From Sandaracinaceae bacterium (GTDB lineage Bacteria; Myxococcota_A; Polyangia; Polyangiales; Sandaracinaceae): a DNA stretch of 64,000 nt. The DNA is taken from positions 49,252 through 113,251 of the forward strand of contig JAVJQK010000134.1 of the NCBI GenBank assembly GCA_040218145.1, in the 5' to 3' direction. Positions 42,474 through 50,314 of this stretch are shown piece after piece; within the stretch, counting starts at the first letter, position 1; each line of letters begins with the position of its first letter. A program made the position numbers and the translations under genes. Below the pieces are notes generated by a model. That model was not told the origin of the DNA. It did no database searches and was given only the letters and a program-made list of their open reading frames with translations.

Positions 42474-43394
42474 ATGGCTCGACCCCGCGTGGCGTTCGTC
42501 GGTTCGGGAGGCGCGACCAAAGGGCTGGCGCACATCGGCGCCATCAAGGCGCTCGAGGAGCTGGGCCTTCGGCCCGACATCTTCGTCGGCGCCTCGGCCG
42601 GCGCGATCGCGGGCGCCTTCCTCTCGCAGGGGGTGACCGCGGACGAGATGATCGACTGGATGCGCCCCACGTGGCGGCGCCAGGACCCCGCGTCGGCGCT
42701 GAAGGGTCGCTACTTCCTCGGCCTCCCCACGCGCGCCCAGCTCGGCAGCCTCGGCTGGCTCACGAGCGGGCTCTTCTCGATCGACCGCTTCGAGCGCTTC
42801 CTGGCCAAGCGGCTCCCGGTGAACGACTTCCGCCAGCTGGACCGGCCGCTGATGATCAGCGCGGCGGACGTCGACGGGCGAGGGCGCGTGGTCTTCGGAC
42901 AGGGCTACCGCGAGCGCGTGCCGATCAGCCAGGCCGTCGCGGCGAGCTGCTGCGTGCCGCTGCTCTTCCGGCCGTACAAAATCGGGGACCGCTACTACGT
43001 CGACGGCGAGGTGGTGCGGACCCTGAGCATCGACCTCGCGGTGGAAGCCGGCGCCGACGTCATCGTCGTCTCGAACGTCTACCGCCCCCACGTCACCCGC
43101 CCCGGTGAGCGCTCGCTCGTGCACGGCGGCGCCAGCGCGATGCTCAACCAGACGCTGAACGTGATGTTGTCGGAGAAGGAGAAGCGCGGCATCGATCTGA
43201 TCGGCCGGCTCTACCCGCACGTCACGATCCTCAACGTCTCGGCGGACCTCGGCCACTTCTCGTTCGTGCGCCGCGCGAACGCGCGCCAGCTCCTGACCCG
43301 TGGCTACCGAGAGGCGCTGCGCGTGCTCGCCGCGGCCAAGCAGCGCGGGATCTTCGACGTCAGCCCCAACGTGCACACGGTCGGCGAGGCCTAG
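42474..43394 (+). CDS. Patatin-like phospholipase
   Basis: 306 residues. The start at 42474 is chosen because AGGGAG lies eight bases before it; a GTG two codons earlier is too close. The catalytic Ser41 sits in FVGASAG and Asp177 in VDGEV. The oxyanion segment is FVGSGGATKG instead of the common G-G-G-x-R-G, a small deviation. RssA-like patatins hydrolyse phospholipids at membranes. No signal peptide is visible, so the protein is cytosolic or exported by another route. The gene ends in front of the hairpin-rich element. Confidence 0.88.
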   Translation: MARPRVAFVGSGGATKGLAHIGAIKALEELGLRPDIFVGASAGAIAGAFLSQGVTADEMIDWMRPTWRRQDPASALKGRYFLGLPTRAQLGSLGWLTSGLFSIDRFERFLAKRLPVNDFRQLDRPLMISAADVDGRGRVVFGQGYRERVPISQAVAASCCVPLLFRPYKIGDRYYVDGEVVRTLSIDLAVEAGADVIVVSNVYRPHVTRPGERSLVHGGASAMLNQTLNVMLSEKEKRGIDLIGRLYPHVTILNVSADLGHFSFVRRANARQLLTRGYREALRVLAAAKQRGIFDVSPNVHTVGEA

Positions 43395-43404
43395 ACCCGG
43401 CGAC

Positions 43405-43580
43405 CCGAAGTGCGTTCCGGGTTTCGGCGAAGCCGAACCCGGGACGTCGAAGGGTCGACGGGACTTGATTGGGAGGGGGGCCCCACGCGATTCACTCGCG
43501 TGGGGGGAGGGGCTGGGACAGCCCCTCCAAGCAGGAACGGCTAGGACTCGCGTGCCCGAAAGACGGAACGGATTTCGGGC
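43405..43580. repeat. Palindromic element with inverted terminal repeats and internal hairpins
   Basis: The outer arms 43405-43429 and 43555-43580 are inverted copies of each other: reading the right arm in reverse complement, CCCGAA, CGTTCCG and TTTCGG align without a gap, about 21 of 25 bases equal. Inside are a bulged hairpin (43416-43444), a perfect 10-bp hairpin with loop TTCAC (43481-43505: CCCCACGCGA/TCGCGTGGGG) and a perfect 10-bp hairpin with loop GGA (43506-43528: GGAGGGGCTG/CAGCCCCTCC). It sits between two convergent genes. A MITE/REP-like mobile repeat or a bidirectional terminator are the main options. Confidence 0.75.
43481..43528. terminator. Double perfect hairpin between convergent genes
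   Basis: Two adjacent perfect stems (43481-43505 and 43506-43528) could end transcription from both the patatin gene and the leftward operon. No T-run follows either stem, so a classic intrinsic terminator is not supported; Rho-assisted or structure-only termination is possible. Confidence 0.4.
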
Positions 43581-43598
43581 CGCCAGTACTAGCTGAGC

Positions 43599-44189
43599 TC
43601 AGCCGACGAGCTCGCGCAGGCGCGCGTGGCCGTCGCGGAAGACGGGCCAGCCGTCGCCGACCAGGACGGCGTCGACCATCTTGTAGGCGAGCAGGCCGCG
43701 GACGGACGCGCGGGCCGCCTCGGGATCCTGGAGCTTGGCGTCCGGGAGCAGGTTGAGCCGGCCGCCCGCCTGGCCGCGCACCAGGTCGCCGCAGATGAGC
43801 GTGGTGCCTTCGAGGAGGAGGGCCAGCTCGCCCGGGGTCTTGCTGCCCTCGAGCGCGATCGCGTAGAGCCCCTCGACGATCTCGTCGCCGTTGCCAACCC
43901 AGCGGTCCGCCTCGAAGGCGCCCTCTTCCGCGATCGGCCCGACGACCTGGGCGCCCCAGCGGGCGGCGAGCCCGGTCGCGGCCCGCGTGTGGTCGGAGTT
44001 CGTCACCACGATGTGCGACACCGGGCCGTGGGCCTCGATCTCGGCCGCGTCGTGGGCGGAGAGCGGCAGCGGATCGATCAACACGCCCGGACCGCCCGCG
44101 CGGAGCCACGCCCAGCTGTGGAAGTCCACGTCGCGGGCTTCGTCGAACCGGGACCACCCGAACACATCGGGGCGGTGGGTGCGCTTCAC
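43599..44189 (-). CDS. Metallo-beta-lactamase-fold-like protein with degenerate metal motif
   Basis: 196 residues from a GTG at 44189 that overlaps the cutA stop. The strand pattern (VLIDPLPLSAHDAAEIEA, SHIVVTNSDHTRAAT, GELALLLEGTTLICGDLVRG, VDAVLVGDGWPVF) follows the MBL-fold order of metal segments. The first metal motif reads TNSDH in place of HxHxDH, so only the last Asp-His pair is present. The protein may bind one metal or none. It is the last gene of a leftward run with cutA. Confidence 0.6.
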   Translation of the reverse strand: MKRTHRPDVFGWSRFDEARDVDFHSWAWLRAGGPGVLIDPLPLSAHDAAEIEAHGPVSHIVVTNSDHTRAATGLAARWGAQVVGPIAEEGAFEADRWVGNGDEIVEGLYAIALEGSKTPGELALLLEGTTLICGDLVRGQAGGRLNLLPDAKLQDPEAARASVRGLLAYKMVDAVLVGDGWPVFRDGHARLRELVG

Positions 44190-44512
44190 GGGGCCTCCGT
44201 CTGGGTCTGGAGCCACCCGAGGTACGCCTTGGAGCCGACCTCGATGGGCAGCGCGATGATCTCGGGCACGTCGTAGGGGTGGTGCTCGCCGAGCCACGCC
44301 TCGAGGGCGGCGAAGCGCGCGCGGCGGCTCTTGATGAGCAGCTGCACCTCCGCGTCGTCGTGCACCTCGCCCTCCCACGCGTAGAAGCTCCGCACGCCGG
44401 GCACGAGGTTCACGCAGGCCGCGAGCTTCGCGTCGACGAGCCCGCGGGCCAGGGTCGCGCCCACGCCCTCGTCCGGCGCGGTGCACAGCACGACGATCGC
44501 GTCATCCGCCAT
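44186..44512 (-). CDS. cutA: Divalent-cation tolerance protein CutA
   Basis: 108 residues. CutA1 trimer family: IVVLCTAPDEGVGATLARGL, LAACVNLVPGVRSFYAWEGEV and KSRRARFAALEAWLGEHHPYDVPEIIALPI with the final YLGWL are all present. The name comes from copper tolerance in E. coli, but the molecular role is unsettled (signalling-like ferredoxin fold). The upstream lipoprotein gene ends 26 bases before its ATG. It overlaps the MBL-like gene by GTGA. Confidence 0.95.
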   Translation of the reverse strand: MADDAIVVLCTAPDEGVGATLARGLVDAKLAACVNLVPGVRSFYAWEGEVHDDAEVQLLIKSRRARFAALEAWLGEHHPYDVPEIIALPIEVGSKAYLGWLQTQTEAP

Positions 44513-44538
44513 GCCCCGAACGTACCCGAAGCGCGGCG

Positions 44539-45201
44539 CTACAAGGCGACGATTCGGGGGTCGCGGCCCGGACGCACCACGAGCTGCCCGCGCAGATGCC
44601 AGCCGAGCAGGGTCCGGAGCGGCGCGCGCCCGGGCTCGTGGATGGGCACCTCGACCACGAGATCGGTGGGTCGCACCGCCTGTGGCATGTCGCGCGGCCA
44701 GAACTGCGCGGCGCGCCGCACCTCGAGCTGCTCGAGATCGACGAGCTCCGACACGCGGGCGTCGGCCGGCAGCACCGAGCGGCGCGCGTAGATCAGGATG
44801 CGCTGGATCCACGCCGATCGGGGCTGGCCGGTCGGGCGTCCCCGACGGACCCGGACCTGGGTGATCTCCTCGGCCAGCAGCTGCTCGAGCTCCCGCTCGT
44901 CGACGTCGCGGATCGCGCGCAGGAGCGCGGGCAGCATGCGGCGCGCCTGGTCCTCGCCGCCCGACGCCGCGAGCGCCACCGTCTGCCCGGTGTGCCCCTC
45001 CGTGGTGGAGGGAGGTGGGGTGTAGGGCAGAGGATCACGGTCCGTGGCCGGCAGGCCTTCGTCCGCGCCCATCGTGCTCCCCGACGCTCCCGCACGCGCG
45101 GTCTCGGACGTCGGCGCGGGGCCGCAGCCGGCCATCAGCACTGCCGAGAGCACTGCAGAGAGCACTGCCGAGAGCGCAGCGCGCACGCAGAGAGACCGCA
45201 C
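44539..45201 (-). CDS. Predicted lipoprotein, unknown function
   Basis: 220 residues. The signal peptide contains three tandem LSAV units and ends in the lipobox LMAGC. A disordered Ser/Thr/Pro linker (about 27-80) follows, then a folded domain (about 85-220) with RRMLPALLRAIRDVDERELEQ and a beta-rich end. The linker and lipid anchor suggest periplasmic exposure. The gene begins nine bases after the amidotransferase-like gene ends. The three LSAV units come from a 12-base DNA repeat. Confidence 0.75.
   Translation of the reverse strand: MRSLCVRAALSAVLSAVLSAVLMAGCGPAPTSETARAGASGSTMGADEGLPATDRDPLPYTPPPSTTEGHTGQTVALAASGGEDQARRMLPALLRAIRDVDERELEQLLAEEITQVRVRRGRPTGQPRSAWIQRILIYARRSVLPADARVSELVDLEQLEVRRAAQFWPRDMPQAVRPTDLVVEVPIHEPGRAPLRTLLGWHLRGQLVVRPGRDPRIVAL
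45137..45172 (-). repeat. 12-bp triplicate in a signal peptide
   Basis: Three tandem units AGCACTGCCGAG, AGCACTGCAGAG and AGCACTGCCGAG (plus-strand view) encode LSAV repeats in the hydrophobic core of the lipoprotein signal. Slippage would change the length of the h-region by four residues per unit. Confidence 0.9.
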
Positions 45202-45210
45202 GCGCAGAGA

Positions 45211-46008
45211 CTACAGCGTCTGCGTGGAGACGCTCAGGTTCCGGTCGACGATGAGGAACGAGTCGTTCTCGACCGTCGTGTAGCCGGCCGGCGCCGTCTC
45301 GCCGTCGCTGAAGACCAGCACGTAGCGGAAGGCCCCGGCGCCCTTGGTGGTCGGCCCCTCGCCGGGGAGCCCCGTGCGCTCGACGTAGAAGAGCGGGCGG
45401 CCGCGCCGGAGCGCGTACATGTGGCGCCCGTTGGTCAGGACGATGTTGAGCGTGGGCGCGGGCGCGCCGACCTCCGCGCAGAGACGGTCGAGCAGGGCGA
45501 CGGTCGAGCGCAGGGCGGCCACGACGACCTTGTCGTCCACGTCGGGATGATCGAGCTGCCCCGCGTCGTGCAGGAACGAGAGCAGGGCGTGGAAGACGTG
45601 CTCGCTGTCGGTGCCGCCCCGGATCCCGCGCCGGAGGAAGTCCGGCATGTTCTCGAGCAGCCGCTCGCGGATCGCGTCGAAGCCGTGCACGGTGCCGTTG
45701 TGCGCGAAGAGCCACTGGCGCAGCCGGAAGGGGTGCGTGTTGTCGGCCCGGAAGTCGCCGACGGTCGCGTGGCGGAAGTGCACGATGACCGCGTCGGAGC
45801 GCACGCCGCGCGCGACGTTCTCCCAGTCGATCGGGCCCTCGTCGAGCTTGGGGCGCTTCTTGTGGAGCACCTCGCCGCCCTGATAGAAGCCGATCCCCCA
45901 GGCGTGAGGCTTGAAGTCCGCGGGGGGCGCGATCGCCTCGCGCTCTTCATCCAGGACGTCGCCGAGGCGATCGGTGCGATTCGCCATGTAGCCGAGTAGC
46001 CGTCCCAT
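45211..46008 (-). CDS. Class II glutamine-amidotransferase-like protein lacking the N-terminal Cys
   Basis: 265 residues. The start at 46008 is supported by GGAGG ten bases upstream; the GTG at 46068 has no such site. The fold markers of the YafJ/GATase-II group are present: RLLGYMANR at the start, VHFRHATVGDFRADNTHPF at about 76-94, FAHNGTVHGF at 101-110 and GGTDSEHVFHALL at 131-143. The catalytic residue of this fold is Cys directly after Met; here codon 2 is GGA (Gly). Glutamine-site residues (R79, N104, G105, D134, E136) remain. It may bind glutamine or an amide without hydrolysing it, or use another nucleophile. Confidence 0.85.
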   Translation of the reverse strand: MGRLLGYMANRTDRLGDVLDEEREAIAPPADFKPHAWGIGFYQGGEVLHKKRPKLDEGPIDWENVARGVRSDAVIVHFRHATVGDFRADNTHPFRLRQWLFAHNGTVHGFDAIRERLLENMPDFLRRGIRGGTDSEHVFHALLSFLHDAGQLDHPDVDDKVVVAALRSTVALLDRLCAEVGAPAPTLNIVLTNGRHMYALRRGRPLFYVERTGLPGEGPTTKGAGAFRYVLVFSDGETAPAGYTTVENDSFLIVDRNLSVSTQTL

Positions 46009-46153
46009 CGAGATGTTGCCTCCGTCCTTGGTCCAGGCGCCGTGATCGACCCCGCCTCGCCTCTTCACATTGGTGTCGAGGTCGGAGTGCCGTCAAGGTA
46101 GCGCGATGTGCGTGTCGCGACGCAGCACCGCGCTCCCTCCAGGGCCCGTCGAG

Positions 46154-46330
46154 TCAATCGTCGGACGCACGCCCCATGGCGCGCATTCCATGCCTTCGAA
46201 TCAGCCGCCTCGTCCGCGCCTCGGCCGCCTTCTCGCCACGCTGGACCGCGAGCCGGACGAGCACGACCGCGATCAGCGAGCTCACGAGGAGCACGATCGG
46301 GAGCGTGAAGTCGACGTCGAGGTGAGCCAT
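46154..46330 (-). CDS. Short single-span membrane protein (58 aa)
   Basis: 58 residues from an ATG at 46330 to a TGA at 46154, too short for usual gene finders. After a short N-terminus (MAHLDVDFTL), one hydrophobic helix PIVLLVSSLIAVVLVRLAV is followed by a basic, cytoplasmic-type tail (RTRRLIRRHGMRAMGRASDD). Codons in the first half end almost only in G or C, as in real genes here. No Shine-Dalgarno site is visible, which lowers confidence. It would be the first gene of the leftward run to the MBL-like gene, divergent from the outer-membrane fusion protein. Confidence 0.45.
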   Translation of the reverse strand: MAHLDVDFTLPIVLLVSSLIAVVLVRLAVQRGEKAAEARTRRLIRRHGMRAMGRASDD

Positions 46331-46374
46331 CGTCGCGGAGGGGGCGCCGAGATGCGCTCGGAGGTCCCACTCTC

Positions 46375-49065
46375 GTGGTGATGCCTTCCAGGGGTCTCTG
46401 CAAGGTTTCGTCGGTGCTCCTGGCGATTTGGTGCGCCGCGTCCGTCGCGCGCGCCGCCACGCCCGAGCGATACGAGATCGAGGCGCGCGTGGATCGCGCC
46501 ACCGCCACCGTCTCCGGCGCGATGCGTGTGACGGTGCGCCTCGCCCCCGAGGACACGCACGTCCGGCTCTGGCTCTACCCGGAGCGCATGCGTGAGACGC
46601 CGAGCGCGATGGACGAGCGCTCGTGGCGGTGGATCTTTCCTGGCGAGGTCGACCGCGGCGGGATCACGGTGAGCGGGCTGACCGTGGACGGCGCGCCCGT
46701 CACGCCGGAGATGATCGCCGAGGCGCCGGGCGGACCGCGCGGTCAGGACGCGGCGGGCACCGATCTGCGCGTCCCCGTCTCGGGCGAGCGCGTGACCATC
46801 GCGCTCCGCTTCACGCTCCGTGTCCCCGGCCGCTTCGGGCGCCTCGGGCACGACGACGGCCTGCTCAGCGCCGCCGCGCCCTGGTATCCGCTGGTGATCG
46901 GCGACGACGACGCGTTCGACTTCGGGGCCCGCCATCGCGTGCGCGTCGACGCGGGCGCAGACGAGCTCCTGCTCGACGCGCGGCGCTTCGAAGGGGAGGG
47001 CGAGGTCGAGCGCGACGCCGCCTACGTGCCGCTCTCGGTCGCGGCGCGCTTCCACGAGCGCCGCGTGGAGGTGCAGGGCGTGACCCTCGTCGTGCGATCG
47101 ACCGGGCGCTTGGCCGAGCGGCCGCCGCCGGAGCGTCGCGGCGAGGCGGGGCTGATCGACCTCGCCGACGTGGACCTCGTCGGTCGGGTCGCCGAAGTAT
47201 CGGAAGACGTCCTGCGTACCGCGCGCGCCTTCGGGCTCGCCGTGCCGGACGAGATCGTGCTGACGCCCATCCCCTCGCGCACGGAGCTGGCCGCGACCGC
47301 GCCCTCGGTGGTGCTCTACTCGGATCACCTGTTCCAGATCTTCCCGATCGAGCAGACGCTCCAGTTTCATCGGCGCGCCTTGCAGCGCGCGCTCTTCGCG
47401 CACCTCGCGGCGCCGCTCGCGGCGGTCGATCCGCCCGCGGACCGCGGCTGGGCGACGGATCTGCGCGCGGTCGTGCTCGTGGACCTCGACGCGGCGCGGA
47501 GACGGAGCGGCGCGCAGACGCCGCAAGAGCTCTTGAACCTCTTCGCCTTTCACCCCGCCGTCGACCAGCTCCTCTACGCGCCGCAGATCGCGTTCGAGGA
47601 CGCCTACTTCGCGGCCATCGAGGAGCGGGACCCCTTCCGTGACGACCCGGTGCGCGCGCGGCGGCCGCTCTCGCGAGGGCGCCGCATCCTGGAGATGGGT
47701 CGCGACGCGCTCGAGGAGCGGCCGTTCCAGCGCTGGGTCGCGATGCTGGTCAACGCGCGGCGCCCCGCGCGGGACGCGCTCGCGCGAGCCGCCCCCGCGC
47801 TGGCCGAGCGGCTGCCGAGCTGGCTCGCGGCGACCGGCGCGCCCGTCAACTATCGTCTCGGGGAGCGCACGAGCGAGCGGCTCCCGGGCGGACGCTGGCG
47901 ACACACCATCGTCGTGCACCGCGAGGGCGCCGATCGGGTCGAGCCGGTCGAGGTCCGGGTCGAGGACGACCAGGGCAACACCGAGACGCTCGTGTGGGAG
48001 GCGGCGGGCCCGCGCGGGGAGCTGACCTGGGAGACCGAGGGCGCGCTCGCCGGCGTGCTCGTCGACCCGCGCTACCGGCTGCCGCAGAGCCCGGAGATCG
48101 CGGACGGTCACCCGCGGGTCGACGACGCGACGGAGCTGCCGTGGCGCCCGCCGATCCTCAACGGCTTCCTCTTCAACCTCCTGGTCAGCGAGGGCGACTT
48201 CACCGGGCTGATCGACTTCGCGCTGCGGCGCCGCTACGACCTCGAGCACTCGGTGGGCTTCAGGCTCGAGCGCACGCGCGCCACGACGGGAGGGTTGCTC
48301 TCGTACACCCAGGGCGTCGGTCCCAAGGTCCACACCAACCGGCGCATGGGCGCGCTTCGCGCCGGGCTCGACTTCGACCGGCTGCACAGCTTCTTCGGCG
48401 ACGGTGAGCTCGGCGGGTGGCGCGGACAGATCACGCTCAGCGGCGGCCTCAACACCGTGCGCTTCGCGCTCGACCCCCGCGAGGGCTTCTGGGCCTCGGC
48501 CGCGCTCACGGGCGGGCTCGCCTTTCGCGACGACGGCACCCTCGGGTTCACGCTTCGAGGCGGCGCGCGCGGCGGCATGGTCCTGCCGCTCGGGCTCGTC
48601 AACGCCTTCGTCGTCGTGGGAGGCGGCGGCTTCACGGCGGGCGAGGCGCTCCCGAGCGAGCTGCAGACCATCGGCGGCGCGTCGAGGCTCCGCGGCTACG
48701 AGAGCGGCGAGATGCTCGGTCGCGGCGCGCTCTATCTGGTGGCCGAGCACCGCTGGAGCGCGTTCCGGGATCTCTCGATGAACCTCGGGCACGTCATCTG
48801 GGTGCGCGAGATCCAGCTCGCCTTCTTCGGCGGCGTGGCGGCCGCGTTCGAGACCACCGACGGACGCGACGTCGCGGGCGCGGCCGACGTCGGCGCGGGC
48901 GTGCGCGTGCACTACGAGTACGGCGGCGTGCAGCCGGGCGTGATCTCCCTCGACGTCGGCGTGCCGCTCATCCGCGACGACTCCTGCGTGCGCAACGAGG
49001 GCGGCGACTGCCTCCGCGTGCGCAACCCGATCGGCTTCTACATCGGCTTCGACCAGTACTTCTGA
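46375..49065 (+). CDS. Outer-membrane protein: M1-peptidase-like region fused to Omp85-like barrel
   Basis: 896 residues. GTG 46375 is chosen because GGAGGT lies nine bases before it. A signal peptide ends at about residue 28 (ARA before ATPE). Residues about 30-430 follow the layout of aminopeptidase-N-like proteins (YEIEARVDRATATVSGAMRV, RFGRLGHDDGLLSAAAPWYP), but the expected HExxH is not found; the matching stretch near 330 reads FHRRALQRALFAHL. A link region (about 440-580) precedes a beta barrel (about 585-896) with the Omp85-type RGYESGE motif at about 773 and a terminal Phe. The barrel probably sits in the outer membrane with the N-terminal part in the periplasm. Confidence 0.78.
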   Translation: MVMPSRGLCKVSSVLLAIWCAASVARAATPERYEIEARVDRATATVSGAMRVTVRLAPEDTHVRLWLYPERMRETPSAMDERSWRWIFPGEVDRGGITVSGLTVDGAPVTPEMIAEAPGGPRGQDAAGTDLRVPVSGERVTIALRFTLRVPGRFGRLGHDDGLLSAAAPWYPLVIGDDDAFDFGARHRVRVDAGADELLLDARRFEGEGEVERDAAYVPLSVAARFHERRVEVQGVTLVVRSTGRLAERPPPERRGEAGLIDLADVDLVGRVAEVSEDVLRTARAFGLAVPDEIVLTPIPSRTELAATAPSVVLYSDHLFQIFPIEQTLQFHRRALQRALFAHLAAPLAAVDPPADRGWATDLRAVVLVDLDAARRRSGAQTPQELLNLFAFHPAVDQLLYAPQIAFEDAYFAAIEERDPFRDDPVRARRPLSRGRRILEMGRDALEERPFQRWVAMLVNARRPARDALARAAPALAERLPSWLAATGAPVNYRLGERTSERLPGGRWRHTIVVHREGADRVEPVEVRVEDDQGNTETLVWEAAGPRGELTWETEGALAGVLVDPRYRLPQSPEIADGHPRVDDATELPWRPPILNGFLFNLLVSEGDFTGLIDFALRRRYDLEHSVGFRLERTRATTGGLLSYTQGVGPKVHTNRRMGALRAGLDFDRLHSFFGDGELGGWRGQITLSGGLNTVRFALDPREGFWASAALTGGLAFRDDGTLGFTLRGGARGGMVLPLGLVNAFVVVGGGGFTAGEALPSELQTIGGASRLRGYESGEMLGRGALYLVAEHRWSAFRDLSMNLGHVIWVREIQLAFFGGVAAAFETTDGRDVAGAADVGAGVRVHYEYGGVQPGVISLDVGVPLIRDDSCVRNEGGDCLRVRNPIGFYIGFDQYF

Positions 49066-49184
49066 GGGCTGTTCGCGCGAGGGCGCCCGGTCGGGGCGGA
49101 ATGCCACGGAGGGGAGGGCGTGCGCGTGAGCGCAAGTCGGGGGAACGGGCGTTGCAATGTCAGGAGCTGAAAGGAGAGACGAGC

Positions 49185-49427
49185 ATGCGAAAGATCCTGA
49201 TCAGCGCCGCGCTCGTCGCCTCCGCGCTCTCGGTCTCCTTCGGTTGCCGCAGCACCGAGGAAGAGCTCGAGGACATGCGCGAAGACGTCGAGCGCCTCAA
49301 CGAACGAGAAGAGCAGCGGACCGTGAGGCCCGCGTCGCCCTTCGACGACGCGGTGCGCGCGATGGAGACGCGCTCGAGCGACTACGGCTACGAGGAGCGC
49401 TCCGAGGCGGAGCCGGAGAGCAAGTAG
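49185..49427 (+). CDS. Small coiled-coil lipoprotein (80 aa)
   Basis: 80 residues from an ATG at 49185 with AAGGAGAG seven to fourteen bases upstream, a clear ribosome site. The signal MRKILISAALVASALSVSFGC ends in a lipobox (SFGC, Cys21). A Glu/Arg-rich heptad stretch follows (EEELEDMREDVERLNEREEQ), then an acidic tail. It resembles short coiled-coil lipoproteins of the Lpp type in size and layout without sequence identity. It is 119 bases after the fusion protein. Confidence 0.78.
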   Translation: MRKILISAALVASALSVSFGCRSTEEELEDMREDVERLNEREEQRTVRPASPFDDAVRAMETRSSDYGYEERSEAEPESK

Positions 49428-49530
49428 CCAGGACCATCGAGCGGCTCGAAGGGCGGCTTCGCATCTTTCGACCTTTCGTTCGGGCGGGCAGGGACCACGA
49501 TTGCCCCAACCCGAACGGAGAAAGAACGAA

Positions 49531-50199
49531 ATGCGAAGCCTTGCCCTGTCGACCGCGCTCCTGATGACCCTCGCCGGATGTGACGACCACACGGAGGGCG
49601 TCTCCGCGGCGACGGTCGAAGACGACACCCCGGCCCCCGCGGAGACGGCCGCGAACGAGGCGGCAGCCGACGAGGCGACCGGGCGCCAGACCCTCACCAT
49701 CGACGCCGAGCGCTCGAGCGTCGGCTTCACCGGCTCGAAGCTCAGCGACAGCCACGACGGCTCGTTCGAGGAGTTCTCGGGCACGATCGAATTCGACGCC
49801 GAGAACGTCGAGAGCAGCGCGGTGAACGTGACGATCCAGATGGCGTCGGTGCAGACCGAGCCGGAGCGGCTGTTGAACCACCTGAAGTCGGACGACTTCT
49901 TCGGCGTGGAGACGCACCCGACGGCGACGTTCCGCTCGACCCGCGTGGCCCCCGCGCCCGAGGGCACCGAAGACGCCACGCACCTGATCACGGGTCAGCT
50001 CGCGCTCCACGGCCAGACCCGGACCATCACCTTCCCCGCCAACGTGCAGGTCACCGACGGCGAGGTCTCGGCTCGGGCCGAGTTCAGCATCGATCGCCAG
50101 CAGTTCGGGATCACCTATCCGGGCATGCCCGACGACCTGATCAGCGATCAGGTGGTGATCCGCTTCGACGTGCACGCGCCTCGCCCCAGCGAGAGCTGA
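49531..50199 (+). CDS. YceI-family lipoprotein
   Basis: 222 residues from the ATG at 49531, preceded by GGAGAAAG. The signal ends in the lipobox LAGC (Cys17). A disordered Ala/Glu/Thr linker (about 20-50) leads to a YceI domain (about 55-220): TLTIDAERSSVGFTGSKL, VQTEPERLLNHLKSDDFFGV, HPTATFRSTRV, and a final VVIRFDVHA strand. YceI is a lipocalin-like fold that binds polyisoprenoids or other amphiphiles in the periplasm. The Lipid anchor plus linker would tether the domain to a membrane. Confidence 0.92.
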   Translation: MRSLALSTALLMTLAGCDDHTEGVSAATVEDDTPAPAETAANEAAADEATGRQTLTIDAERSSVGFTGSKLSDSHDGSFEEFSGTIEFDAENVESSAVNVTIQMASVQTEPERLLNHLKSDDFFGVETHPTATFRSTRVAPAPEGTEDATHLITGQLALHGQTRTITFPANVQVTDGEVSARAEFSIDRQQFGITYPGMPDDLISDQVVIRFDVHAPRPSES

Positions 50200-50314
50200 G
50201 CTCCGCGCACCGCGGCCGCGATGTCGGCGCCGTGACCCTCGTGTCGCGGCGCCGATTTGCGAAATTTGCGCGGAATTCATTGCCAATCGGGTCGAAGCGT
50301 TCAACGAATGCGCC

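Noticed and set aside
43481..43528. Classic Rho-independent terminator pair
   Set aside because: Both stems are perfect but no T-run follows either on the relevant strand, so they are listed only as a tentative terminator inside a repeat element.
46009..46068. GTG at 46068 as start of the amidotransferase-like protein
   Set aside because: The good ribosome site GGAGG is placed for 46008, and RLLGYMAN directly after the Met is where the family begins. With the earlier start the fold would have a 20-residue charged leader.
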